DNA of 41,868 nt. Origin: Synechococcus sp. AG-686-F08 (GTDB lineage: Bacteria; Cyanobacteriota; Cyanobacteriia; PCC-6307; Cyanobiaceae). Position 1 is the first letter of the stretch; every line of letters starts with the position of its first letter. Of the stretch, positions 17,958 through 26,008 are shown piece by piece. The DNA lies in contig QCVQ01000013.1 of the NCBI GenBank assembly GCA_003210315.1, forward strand, positions 1 through 41,868. Reading direction: 5' to 3'. The notes below the pieces were generated by a model. The model did not search any database. It worked only from the letters and a program-made list of their open reading frames with translations, and was not told where the DNA came from. Position numbers and translations under genes: made by a program.

Positions 17958-18048
17958 GTCGAACTATGAAGAAAGTTGGCTTTCGGTGAATGAACGGGGC
18001 CTCCGTCCATTTATCTGTAACCAATACCAGTACGAAATAAGTTCGAAT

Positions 18049-18795
18049 ATGACGGCCACAGCCGCCAGCAAGGAAACCATTCTCGTTGTCGACGACGAGG
18101 CCAGTATTCGACGCATTCTGGAAACCCGCCTGTCGATGATTGGTTACAACGTTGTAACCGCCTGCGACGGCACTGAAGCTCTCGAAAGCTTTGAAAAGTG
18201 CAATCCAGACCTTGTGGTCTTGGACGTGATGATGCCAAAGCTAGACGGCTACGGCGTTTGCCAAGAATTGCGCAAGGAGTCGGATGTTCCGATCGTGATG
18301 CTCACCGCCTTGGGTGACGTTGCAGACAGAATTACCGGGCTTGAGCTGGGTGCTGATGACTATGTCGTTAAACCGTTTAGTCCCAAAGAGCTTGAAGCAA
18401 GAATTCGCTGCGTTCTTCGCCGTGTTGAGAAAGAACAGGTCGCTGGAATCCCCAATTCTGGGGTGATTCAAGTCTCAGATCTTCGCATCGACACCAATAA
18501 GCGTCAGGTGTTCCGAGCCGACGAACGGATCCGCCTCACCGGAATGGAGTTCAGCCTCCTGGAACTGCTCGTGGGTCGCTCTGGCGAACCCTTCAGCCGC
18601 GGCGAAATCTTGAAGGATGTGTGGGGATATACACCTGAACGTCACGTGGACACCAGGGTCGTGGATGTTCACATCTCACGGCTTCGCTCCAAACTCGAAG
18701 ACGACCCGGCCAATCCCGAGCTGATCCTCACGGCTCGAGGCACCGGTTACTTGTTCCAGCGCATCATCGATTCCGTTGCACCCGAAGGATCCTGA
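18049..18795 (+). CDS. rpaB: Response regulator RpaB (Ycf27), OmpR family
   Basis: This 248-residue response regulator is essential in cyanobacteria. It is the partner of the kinase NblS and regulates high-light and photosystem genes through HLR1 boxes. Receiver domain: DDE (15-17), phospho-Asp 59, T86, K108. Winged helix: from about 140 to ARGTGYLF near the end. The text KETILVVDDEASIRRILETRL and WGYTPERHVDTRVVDVH identify RpaB/Ycf27. The frame is open upstream to 17986, but the family starts at the ATG at 18049. The last 20 bases overlap the proposed TTG start of plsX, so expression of a light regulator and lipid synthesis may be linked at transcript level. Confidence 0.95.
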   Translation: MTATAASKETILVVDDEASIRRILETRLSMIGYNVVTACDGTEALESFEKCNPDLVVLDVMMPKLDGYGVCQELRKESDVPIVMLTALGDVADRITGLELGADDYVVKPFSPKELEARIRCVLRRVEKEQVAGIPNSGVIQVSDLRIDTNKRQVFRADERIRLTGMEFSLLELLVGRSGEPFSRGEILKDVWGYTPERHVDTRVVDVHISRLRSKLEDDPANPELILTARGTGYLFQRIIDSVAPEGS

Positions 18796-20116
18796 ATTCA
18801 GCCCGGCCGACGAAGCCCGGAGCAAACCACGCCGATCAAAGGCGGTGAGAAGACTTGTGATTTGGTATCGGCGTAATAGCGCCGTAACCAGTCTCGTCGA
18901 CACCGCGACCACCTCTGCCAGCGCTGCGGGCAACGTGGCTGAATCAGTCGGATCGATGGCAGGAAGCGTCGTCACCAACGCCGGAAGCATGGCTGGACAG
19001 ATGCTCCAACCGGTCATGGACCCTCTGCGCCGCCTGCAAACCACGGAGGTTGGTGATGACGGAATCATCCGTGACACAGATCGCCTGTGGGTCGCCGTGG
19101 ATGGAATGGGTGGGGACCATTCCCCAGGGGAGATCCTGGAAGGCTCTCTCCAAGCCATCGACCGGCTGCCCTTGCGAATCCGGTTTGTCGGCGAAACCAA
19201 GAGGGTCATGGAAGCCGCTGAGGCGTCTGGGCTCACGGAGCCGCTCAACAACGCCATCAATGCAGGACACCTGGAGCTCATCCCCAGCGGCCCCTCAGTG
19301 AAAATGCACGAGGAAGCCACTGTTGTGCGCAGGAAGCGCGATGCCAGCGTGAATGTGGCCATGGATCTGGTGAAGCGAGGAGACGCCTTGGCGATTTACT
19401 CCGCCGGAAACTCTGGTGCTGTGATGGCATCGGCCATCTTTCGCCTTGGTCGCTTAGCTGGGATCGATCGACCCGCCATTGGAGCCCTGTTCCCCACCAA
19501 GGACCCCGGCCAACCTGTGCTGGTTCTGGATGTGGGAGCAAACATGGACTGCAAGCCTGCCTACATGCATCAATTTGCTTTGCTCGGCAACATTTATTGC
19601 CGCGATGTTCTCCAAGTTGATCGCCCTCGAATTGGCTTACTCAACATTGGCGAGGAGGAATGCAAAGGCAATGAACTATCTCTACGCACCCATGAATTAC
19701 TCCGGGAGGAAACCCGTCTTCATTTCGCAGGCAATTGCGAAGGGAGAGATGTTCTATCCGGTGAATTTGATGTGGTGGTTTGCGATGGCTTCACAGGCAA
19801 TGTGCTGCTGAAATTCCTTGAATCCGTCGGCAGTGTTCTGCTCGGCGTGCTCCGAGCTGAATTACCGAGGGGACGCCGCGGCAAAGTTGGTTCAGCTTTC
19901 CTACGCAGCAATCTCAAACGCATCAAGAAACGGCTCGACCACGCTGAACACGGAGGCGCACTTCTCCTGGGTGTGAATGGGATTTGCGTCATCGGCCATG
20001 GAAGCAGCAAAGCCCTATCCGTGGTGAATGCTCTGCGCTTGGCTCATTCCGCTGCAAGTCATGGTGTGATGGACGATCTGGCCGAACTCAGCAAGCCAGC
20101 ACCGCTCAAAAGCTGA
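18776..20116 (+). CDS. plsX: Phosphate acyltransferase PlsX with N-terminal extension
   Basis: PlsX makes acyl-phosphate from acyl-ACP for phosphatidic acid synthesis. The catalytic region begins at residue ~104 with VAVDGMGGDHSP and contains the family landmarks SAGNSGA, LDVGAN and CDGFTGN. Canonical PlsX is ~330-345 residues; this reading is 446. The extra ~100 residues contain a basic stretch (RRLVIWYRR) and an Ala/Ser/Gly/Met/Val-rich amphipathic stretch (about 40-82). The frame opens with TTG at 18776, inside rpaB; a downstream GTG at about 18845 (before RRLVIW) is an alternative. As there is no gap after rpaB, the extension is real coding space unless translation starts internally. First gene of plsX-fabH-fabD-plsC. 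Confidence 0.9.
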   Translation: MHPKDPEFSPADEARSKPRRSKAVRRLVIWYRRNSAVTSLVDTATTSASAAGNVAESVGSMAGSVVTNAGSMAGQMLQPVMDPLRRLQTTEVGDDGIIRDTDRLWVAVDGMGGDHSPGEILEGSLQAIDRLPLRIRFVGETKRVMEAAEASGLTEPLNNAINAGHLELIPSGPSVKMHEEATVVRRKRDASVNVAMDLVKRGDALAIYSAGNSGAVMASAIFRLGRLAGIDRPAIGALFPTKDPGQPVLVLDVGANMDCKPAYMHQFALLGNIYCRDVLQVDRPRIGLLNIGEEECKGNELSLRTHELLREETRLHFAGNCEGRDVLSGEFDVVVCDGFTGNVLLKFLESVGSVLLGVLRAELPRGRRGKVGSAFLRSNLKRIKKRLDHAEHGGALLLGVNGICVIGHGSSKALSVVNALRLAHSAASHGVMDDLAELSKPAPLKS

Positions 20117-20137
20117 AGCACCCTGTCTGGACTGTGA

Positions 20138-21187
20138 TTGACTGACGCCAATCACAGCGCTTCCACATTGGCTGGATCTCCCCCACCCTTCCGTGGCATG
20201 GCTCTGGTCGCAAGTGGCAGCGCCCAGGCGAATCAAACCATCAGCAATGCTGCCCTCAGCGAGCGGGTGGAGACCAATGACGAATGGATTCGCACCCGCA
20301 CCGGAATTCAGTCTCGGCGTGTCAGCTCTCCAGATGAATCGCTGAACGATCTCGCTATCCGTGCAGGGCTCAAGGCCCTGGAGATGGCCCAGTGGGAGCC
20401 AGACAGCCTCGACCTGGTGTTACTCGCCACTTCGACCCCTGACGACCTATTTGGATCAGCACCAAGAGTGCAGGCTGGATTGAAAGCAAACAATGCTGTG
20501 GCCTTTGATCTCACAGCAGCCTGCAGCGGTTTTCTATTCGCCCTCGTGACAGCCGCCCAATATTTACGAACAGGCGCCATGCAAAGGGTGCTGGTGATCG
20601 GCGCCGACCAGTTGAGCCGCTTTGTCGACTGGGATGACAGAAGCACTTGTGTGCTCTTCGGTGACGGGGCTGGCGCCGTGGCCCTTGAAGCCACTTCTTC
20701 TGAGGCGGATGGCCTACTGGGTTTCCGGTTGCGCAGTGACGGCAGCCGCGGCCACTCCCTGACCCTGCCGCAGATCCCTACAAGCCTTCCCTTGGTCAAC
20801 ACCACCAGCCATCAATGCGGTGGCTACCTGCCAATTCAGATGAATGGCCAAGAGGTGTACAAATTTGCTGTCCGCGAAGTTCCAGCCATCCTCAAAGAGC
20901 TTTTAGAGCAGACCGCCACAACCCCGGACCAACTGGACTGGCTTCTGCTCCATCAAGCCAATCAGCGCATTTTGGATGCAGTGGCGGATCGATTTTCAAT
21001 CCCTCACTCCAAGGTCTTGAGCAACTTGGCGCACTACGGCAATACCTCTGCCTCCACGATCCCGCTCATGCTTGACGAAGCCGTGCGCGACGGCCGCGTG
21101 GCACCTGGTCACCTCTTGGCGAGTAGCGGCTTTGGAGCTGGCCTCAGCTGGGGAGCCGCATTGTTGCGATGGCAAGGTCCCGCCTAG
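20138..21187 (+). CDS. fabH: 3-oxoacyl-ACP synthase III
   Basis: This thiolase-fold enzyme starts fatty acid elongation by condensing acetyl-CoA with malonyl-ACP. The catalytic triad is visible: Cys in TAACSGF (C129 in this numbering), His in LLHQANQRI and Asn in GNTSAST. Also present is the typical NDEWIRTRTGI. The frame starts with TTG at 20138; TTG at 20168 or ATG at 20198 (before ALVASGSAQ) would give lengths nearer to the usual ~325-330, and I cannot decide between them. It follows plsX by 21 bases in a fatty-acid/phospholipid run. Confidence 0.93.
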   Translation: MTDANHSASTLAGSPPPFRGMALVASGSAQANQTISNAALSERVETNDEWIRTRTGIQSRRVSSPDESLNDLAIRAGLKALEMAQWEPDSLDLVLLATSTPDDLFGSAPRVQAGLKANNAVAFDLTAACSGFLFALVTAAQYLRTGAMQRVLVIGADQLSRFVDWDDRSTCVLFGDGAGAVALEATSSEADGLLGFRLRSDGSRGHSLTLPQIPTSLPLVNTTSHQCGGYLPIQMNGQEVYKFAVREVPAILKELLEQTATTPDQLDWLLLHQANQRILDAVADRFSIPHSKVLSNLAHYGNTSASTIPLMLDEAVRDGRVAPGHLLASSGFGAGLSWGAALLRWQGPA

Positions 21188-21214
21188 GCTCCCAGCCATC
21201 TTTACCTGCCAACG

Positions 21215-22111
21215 ATGACGATTGCCTGGGTGTTCCCCGGACAGGGGTCTCAGAAGTCGGGCATGGCTGCGCCCGTGCTGACCCTTCCTGGAGCGGAAGA
21301 ACGATTTGCACTTGCTTCCCGTCTGCTAGGCAGAGATTTGCTGGCGATCTGCCAAGGGGAGGCCAATGAGAATGCCGAACCAGCCGATCTCAACGACACG
21401 CGCAACACGCAACCAGCACTCTTCGTCATTGAAAGTCTGATTGTGGATGAACTGCTCAGGCAGAAGCGCGAGCCAGCGTTTGTCGCTGGTCACAGTCTTG
21501 GAGAGCTCGTGGCGCTTTATGCCGCTGGTGTCTTTGATGTGACCACAGGCCTTGCCTTAATGCAACGGCGCTCCGAGCTCATGGCAGCGGCTGGAGGCGG
21601 AGCGATGACTGCCGTGATTGGCTTTGACCGCGAGCAACTTGAAAGCCTTGTCAACAGCACGGATGGAGTGGTCATCGCCAATGACAACAGCTCGGCCCAG
21701 GTTGTGATCTCAGGAAACCCCGAGGCGGTAAAAAGTGTGAGTGAGCAACTCACCTGCAAGCGCGCGATTCCACTCGCGGTCTCCGGAGCATTTCACTCGC
21801 CATTAATGGCAGAAGCGGCTGCAGCATTCAAGGTTCACCTGGAAAGCCTGGCTTTCGAAGATGCTCGCTTCCCGGTGCTGAGCAACACCGATCCAACCCC
21901 CTGCCGCGACGCCGCTCAACTCAAGCAGCGCTTGACTCAACAGATGACCACGGGCGTTCGCTGGAGAGAAACCATGGAAACGCTCACATCAGCAGGGGTC
22001 GACACATTGATCGAAGTGGGACCCGGGAATGTGCTCAGTGGCCTGGCAAAAAGGGCCATGACGGGTGTTACGACCGCCCAGCTCTCGAGCTCCGCTGATT
22101 TAGGTCTCTAG
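21215..22111 (+). CDS. fabD: Malonyl-CoA:ACP transacylase
   Basis: This 298-residue enzyme transfers malonyl groups from CoA to acyl carrier protein. It begins with the family's FPGQGSQ (7-13), has the nucleophile in GHSLGE (S94) and the catalytic His in GAFHSPLM (H194), and ends with EVGPGNVLSGL. Length is normal. It lies 27 bases after fabH and 6 bases before plsC, so it supplies the malonyl-ACP used by FabH. Confidence 0.95.
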   Translation: MTIAWVFPGQGSQKSGMAAPVLTLPGAEERFALASRLLGRDLLAICQGEANENAEPADLNDTRNTQPALFVIESLIVDELLRQKREPAFVAGHSLGELVALYAAGVFDVTTGLALMQRRSELMAAAGGGAMTAVIGFDREQLESLVNSTDGVVIANDNSSAQVVISGNPEAVKSVSEQLTCKRAIPLAVSGAFHSPLMAEAAAAFKVHLESLAFEDARFPVLSNTDPTPCRDAAQLKQRLTQQMTTGVRWRETMETLTSAGVDTLIEVGPGNVLSGLAKRAMTGVTTAQLSSSADLGL

Positions 22112-22117
22112 GAAGCC

Positions 22118-22801
22118 ATGCCCCCTCTTGTGCCCAGCCCGAGCGACGGCTCTGCTGTTGTGACATCCATCACGCCAAAACCGAGCCTGATGTACCAGCT
22201 CGTGAGCTACTTGCTGGTGTTTCCAGTCTTTCGAGGTCTCTTGAGAGGGCGCACCAGAGGGAACGACTTGGTGCCCCTTCAAGGGCCATTGGTGGTGGTT
22301 GCGAATCATGGATCCCATCTCGACCCACCCTTGCTTGGCCACGCCCTCGGCCGTCCTGTGGCGTTCATGGCCAAAGCCGAGCTGTTCGAGATTCCAATCT
22401 TGGGATCCATCATTCGCGCCTGCGGCGCTTACCCGGTGAAACGGGGAGCCAGTGATCGAGAAGCGATCCGTACAGCAACGGCTCGACTGAACGAGGGCTG
22501 GGCGATCGGTGTCTTTCTTGATGGCACGCGTCAAACGAATGGCCGCGTGAATCAACCAAGGCCAGGTGCAGCCTTGCTTGCTGCGCGCAGTGGAGCCCCC
22601 CTTCTCCCTGTGGCAATCATCAACAGCCATCGCGCCCTGGGCACAGGGAGGGGCTGGCCAAGGCTTCTGCCCGTTGCCCTTCGCATTGGGGAACCAATCC
22701 CTGCACCAACCAGTCGGAGAAAGCCTGAGCTAGAGGCCACCACCCGTGAGCTTCAACAGCGGATTAATGCCTTGATCGATCAAGGCATGGGAAATCTCTG
22801 A
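22118..22801 (+). CDS. plsC: 1-acyl-glycerol-3-phosphate acyltransferase (PlsC family)
   Basis: This 227-residue membrane-associated acyltransferase makes phosphatidic acid from lysophosphatidic acid. The catalytic motif NHGSHLD (H64, D69) and the second block FLDGTR are visible; the latter has Asp where most family members have Glu (FPEGTR). A hydrophobic segment (about 26-40) may anchor it. Residues 1-20 look unconserved, so a later start (ATG at residue 25) is possible. Last gene of the lipid run. Its final 22 bases overlap the convergent DUF218 gene. Confidence 0.88.
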   Translation: MPPLVPSPSDGSAVVTSITPKPSLMYQLVSYLLVFPVFRGLLRGRTRGNDLVPLQGPLVVVANHGSHLDPPLLGHALGRPVAFMAKAELFEIPILGSIIRACGAYPVKRGASDREAIRTATARLNEGWAIGVFLDGTRQTNGRVNQPRPGAALLAARSGAPLLPVAIINSHRALGTGRGWPRLLPVALRIGEPIPAPTSRRKPELEATTRELQQRINALIDQGMGNL

Positions 22802-23367
22802 GGCCAATTCCGAAGAACCCAAGGCTTGAGATCTTGACCTGTGATGACCCAGGTCAGGGCCCTGATCCCATCACTTAGGCGCTTGCCCATTGCCTCCTCT
22901 CGACAGGAGGGCTGACAAGCAACAGGCACTCCCGTGAGACGAATCCCTCGGCTTCCCGCTACGAGACGTCCCACGGTCATGGCACGGGGCAAATGATCTT
23001 CACTCGTGACTAGATAGATGTGCTTCACACCATCGCGTTTCAAGTCATCCACCAACGATGTGAAATTCGTAAAGGTGTCTTTGGCTCTGTAATCGAGCAC
23101 AACCCTGCGCTGATCCATTCCCGCATCCCGTACAAGCCATTGCGCGTACTCAGGATTGCTGCCACCACTCACCACCAAGGGGAGTTCTAGTTGCTGTGCC
23201 AAGCGCAGTCCAACCCGTTCACGATCGAGATCTCCTCCGAGCACAAGGATCCGTTGCGGAGGTTCAACGGTGATAAGGGCCTCACGGAATGGCTTTAAAG
23301 GACCCGTCGTGGTGGCCCACACCAAAGCAGCAAGAACCACGAGAGAGGAGCGCCAAACTGGGGCCAT
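22780..23367 (-). CDS. DUF218 (YdcF/SanA-like) family protein
   Basis: This 195-residue protein has an N-terminal hydrophobic segment (WRSSLVVLAALVWATT), so it is probably anchored in or exported across the membrane. The DUF218 core follows: RILVLGGD, VVSGGS, DTFTNF and VTSEDHLPRA. The family is tied to envelope functions but its reaction is not settled. I start at the ATG at 23367, which shares its A with the tsaB stop (TAATG), instead of upstream in-frame codons inside tsaB. Downstream, its stop overlaps plsC tail-to-tail. Confidence 0.82.
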   Translation of the reverse strand: MAPVWRSSLVVLAALVWATTTGPLKPFREALITVEPPQRILVLGGDLDRERVGLRLAQQLELPLVVSGGSNPEYAQWLVRDAGMDQRRVVLDYRAKDTFTNFTSLVDDLKRDGVKHIYLVTSEDHLPRAMTVGRLVAGSRGIRLTGVPVACQPSCREEAMGKRLSDGIRALTWVITGQDLKPWVLRNWPQRFPMP

Positions 23368-23990
23368 TAGACGGGGCCCACAGGAGATGTGGGGTAAATG
23401 GGCAACACAGGCTCCCAAGGGCCTGGAGTGGCCTCCTGCTCCCAGTGGCAACACCGCTCCAACAGATGCTGCACATCCGACGCCACGTCAAGCTCCATGG
23501 TCAGAGCTGGCGAAGGGTCTTCATCCTCTCTGAGTAAACGAGGAGGCTCCAGCTCTTGTACGGGCACGGAGCCTGAAATGAGGCGGTATCGCCCAGCCAC
23601 TCGTCCACGACGGGGAAGCGTTTGAACGATCGAGAAAGGCTCCAAAACCTGACTGGCCGGCAAGGCCACAGATAACCGTGGTGCCATCAACGCGAAACTG
23701 CTCTCACCATGCAAAGGGCAACCCAACTGCTGGGCCAGGGTGCGAGCCATCACCACGGTCAAGCGCGTCCCCGTAAACCCTCCAGGCCCTGTACAAACAG
23801 CCAAACGCACAATCGAAGTCCATTCCTCTTGTGGGAGCAGTTCCTCGACAGCAGGAATCAAACCATTGGTGAGCTGACGTCCCATCGGGCGACACAGGAT
23901 GCGCGTTCCCCCAGCGGGATCTTCGGCGTCGTAAACGGCCAGACCGAGAATTTCACTCGAACTATGCAGAGCCAGCAGCCAACGGCTCAT
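23367..23990 (-). CDS. tsaB: tRNA threonylcarbamoyladenosine protein TsaB
   Basis: This 207-residue ASKHA-fold protein works with TsaD and TsaE to add threonylcarbamoyl to A37 of tRNAs reading ANN codons. N-terminal LALHSSSEILGLAVYD and the central CTGPGGFTGTRL are the YeaZ/TsaB signatures. Its start overlaps the ycf34 stop by four bases (ATGA) and its stop overlaps the DUF218 start, so ycf34-tsaB-DUF218 read as one operon. Confidence 0.92.
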   Translation of the reverse strand: MSRWLLALHSSSEILGLAVYDAEDPAGGTRILCRPMGRQLTNGLIPAVEELLPQEEWTSIVRLAVCTGPGGFTGTRLTVVMARTLAQQLGCPLHGESSFALMAPRLSVALPASQVLEPFSIVQTLPRRGRVAGRYRLISGSVPVQELEPPRLLREDEDPSPALTMELDVASDVQHLLERCCHWEQEATPGPWEPVLPIYPTSPVGPV

Positions 23991-24238
23991 CGCGGCAACT
24001 CCTGATCAGGGCGCAATCGCTTCCATCGTCCGTAATCCGGCTCAAAGCTGCTGCAAGCTCGCACATCCCATTCCACGCCAACGCCTCCACCGCTGAGGTC
24101 ATGAAGACTTATGTGAATGCGTGGATCTTGAGGACTCACGTCAGGATTGTCGTTGAGATGGGCCACACCATGCTGCCGTTCCACCGCGTGATAGGCCTGA
24201 CAACGATCCACCCAGCGGCAATCCACGCAGATGCACAT
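23987..24238 (-). CDS. ycf34: Ycf34 protein
   Basis: This 83-residue cyanobacterial and red-algal plastid protein begins MCICVDCRWVDRC, with Cys residues at 2, 4, 7 and 13 that fit the iron-sulfur binding reported for Ycf34 in photosynthetic electron transport. WDV and a C-terminal KRLRPDQELPR complete the family pattern. The frame is open to 24289, but the family start is the ATG at 24238. That start codon overlaps the beginning of the divergent CCA-adding enzyme frame (24231), an unusual head-to-head arrangement with no space for promoters outside the coding regions. Confidence 0.9.
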   Translation of the reverse strand: MCICVDCRWVDRCQAYHAVERQHGVAHLNDNPDVSPQDPRIHISLHDLSGGGVGVEWDVRACSSFEPDYGRWKRLRPDQELPR

Positions 24239-25448
24239 GCACCCCACCTCTGAAGAGGACTCCATTCTGGAGGGGGATGCCAGCCTCATGGCACGTCAGC
24301 TCATGACACGGCTGAAGCCTCAAGGCTGGCCGATCCCTCTTGATCGTTTCCCTATTGGAACGGTGCTGGTAGGCGGAGCCGTTCGTGACGGGTTGCTGAA
24401 CCGTTTGCCAGAGCATCCAGATCTCGACATGGTGGTTCCAGCGGATGCGCTGGGCCAGGTCCGCAAGCTTGCTCAAGAGTTTGGTGGGGCCTGCGTGGTC
24501 CTTGATCGCGACAGGGATATGGCCCGCCTAGTCCTAGGTCGCTGGACCATCGATCTTGCAAAACAAGAGGGTGATGACCTCACGGCTGATCTCTTGCGTC
24601 GTGACTATCGAATCAACGCGATTGCGCTCACCCTTACAACTGAGCCAAAACTGTTGGATCCCAGCGGCGGCATTGCTGATCTGCGCGCTCAACGCATTTC
24701 CGCCATCCAAGAACGCAACCTGCTGGATGATCCCTTGCGGCTACTGAGAGCTTTAAGACTGGCCGCCGAGCTCTCGATGACGATTGACGACGCCACTGTT
24801 GAAATGATTGCGCGCCATCGGCACCACTTGCCCAAGGTGGCTCCAGAGCGCATCCAAGCGGAACTCCTAAAACTCGTTCAAGCCAACAACGCCGACCAGG
24901 CAATCAGCCTGCTGAACGCCTTGCAATTGATCGAACCATGGAGTTCCGCTCAACCACAAAGAACCCTCAACACAAGCGTCTTAACAAATGAAGAACAGCA
25001 CGTCGCGTTACCGCTAGCGCGCCTAACGCAGTTACTCAGTGATCAAGGCGTGAAGGATCTGAAGTTCAGCCGAAAGCAAATCCAACGCTGTTTGCGACTG
25101 AGGTCATGGTGGACGCGAGATCAACAGCAAAGCGCAGAAGCGCTGAATGAGCGAGAGCGCCTAAAACTGCATCAAGAGCTTGAAGCTGATCTCCCTGCTT
25201 TCACCCTGGCTTGGCCTATGGAACGCCAAAAGGAATGGTTAAAACACTGGCGTGATCGGGAGGATAAACTGTTCCATCCCAGTGCACCACTGGATGGTCG
25301 AACATTGCAGGCAGAACTTGGCTTGCGTCCAGGGCCCCGCTTAGGGAAGCTGATTGATCATCTTTGCCTTGAACGAGCTTTTGGTCGAATTCGAAACCGA
25401 GACGACGCCATTCAGTGCGCACGCGCTTGGATCAACAAGCCGCTGTGA
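24231..25448 (+). CDS. CCA tRNA nucleotidyltransferase / poly(A) polymerase family
   Basis: This class II nucleotidyltransferase adds CCA to tRNA 3' ends; a poly(A) polymerase role is possible for some cyanobacterial relatives. Motifs: GGAVRD (48-53), metal-binding DLD in HPDLDMVV (64-66), RRDYRINAIAL and DPLRLLRALRLA. The length of 405 residues is within the range for bacterial enzymes. ATG at 24231 overlaps the ycf34 start; in-frame ATGs at 24237 and 24288 are alternatives. The last would drop 19 acidic residues that look unconserved and would free the overlap. The enzyme fits the lack of encoded CCA in the tRNA-Asn gene. Confidence 0.9.
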   Translation: MHMHPTSEEDSILEGDASLMARQLMTRLKPQGWPIPLDRFPIGTVLVGGAVRDGLLNRLPEHPDLDMVVPADALGQVRKLAQEFGGACVVLDRDRDMARLVLGRWTIDLAKQEGDDLTADLLRRDYRINAIALTLTTEPKLLDPSGGIADLRAQRISAIQERNLLDDPLRLLRALRLAAELSMTIDDATVEMIARHRHHLPKVAPERIQAELLKLVQANNADQAISLLNALQLIEPWSSAQPQRTLNTSVLTNEEQHVALPLARLTQLLSDQGVKDLKFSRKQIQRCLRLRSWWTRDQQQSAEALNERERLKLHQELEADLPAFTLAWPMERQKEWLKHWRDREDKLFHPSAPLDGRTLQAELGLRPGPRLGKLIDHLCLERAFGRIRNRDDAIQCARAWINKPL

Positions 25449-25491
25449 TTAACTGACTTGCCTTAACGACAGCGATCGGCCTGATAGGCAG

Positions 25492-25518
25492 TTTTCTTCT
25501 CTCTCTCCCCCCCGTCTC
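25492..25518 (+). promoter_or_regulatory. Pyrimidine tract before the RNA-binding protein start
   Basis: A 22-base run of only C and T (25492-25513) is followed by G and TCTC directly before the ATG at 25519. There is no Shine-Dalgarno sequence. It may be a translation element or binding site for an RNA-binding protein, for example the product itself; this is inference. Confidence 0.4.
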
Positions 25519-25959
25519 ATGAGCGTGCGTCTTTACATCGGCAACTTGCCGCAAACATTTGAAGCCAAAGAGTTGGAGACCCAACTCACCAGCGTGGGGG
25601 AGGGAATCCGCTTCAAAACCGTTCTCGACCGCGAAACGGGTGCATGCCGCGGCTTCGGTTTCGCGAATGTCGACGATGAAAAAGTTGCCGATGCTTTGAT
25701 CGAGCAATTCAACGGAAAGGATTTCAACGGCAACACCCTGCGGGTCGAACGCTCTGAACGACGCGAGAGCAATGCAGGCGGTGGTGGCGGCCGCCGTGGC
25801 GGTCCAGGCGGTCCTGGCAATGCCCCAGGCTCAGCACGGAAAGCCGTCAACAAGGTGGTTCACAGTGACGCGAAAGCTGAATCTGCACCAGATCCCCGCT
25901 GGGCTGGAGAATTATCCAAACTCAAAGATTTACTTGCAGATCAGAAAACAACTGCCTGA
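25519..25959 (+). CDS. RRM-type RNA-binding protein
   Basis: This 146-residue protein has one RNA recognition motif (about 1-80): RNP2 is LYIGNL (5-10) and RNP1 is RGFGFANV. A Gly/Arg-rich linker (about 91-110) and a charged C-terminal tail follow. This is the cyanobacterial Rbp family of cold- or light-responsive RNA chaperones, although the tail here is longer than in the shortest members. Expressed alone on +, with convergent crtB 23 bases downstream and a long dyad in the gap. Confidence 0.9.
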   Translation: MSVRLYIGNLPQTFEAKELETQLTSVGEGIRFKTVLDRETGACRGFGFANVDDEKVADALIEQFNGKDFNGNTLRVERSERRESNAGGGGGRRGGPGGPGNAPGSARKAVNKVVHSDAKAESAPDPRWAGELSKLKDLLADQKTTA

Positions 25960-25969
25960 TTTTTGATTC

Positions 25970-26008
25970 GCTTTGTGATCAATTAGCGAGACTGAGCGAT
26001 CACAAAGC
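25970..26008. repeat. Perfect 11-bp inverted repeat between the RNA-binding protein gene and crtB
   Basis: GCTTTGTGATC (25970-25980) is the exact inverse of GATCACAAAGC (25998-26008), with 17 bases between that include the crtB stop codon. It lies where the two convergent transcripts must end. Neither side has a good T-run, so it is either a two-way terminator or a 3'-end stabilising hairpin. Confidence 0.55.

Noticed and set aside
18676-19362. 228-residue open frame on the minus strand
   Set aside because: It lies wholly antisense to the rpaB 3' end and plsX, is Arg/Ser/Thr-rich with no family likeness, and is what a G+C-rich gene gives by chance.
20308-20805. 165-residue minus-strand frame
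   Set aside because: Antisense to fabH with its active-site Cys; Arg/Ser-rich shadow.
22100-22630. 176-residue minus-strand frame
   Set aside because: Antisense to plsC, whose catalytic motifs are clear; composition rich in His/Arg/Gln with no hydrophobic pattern.
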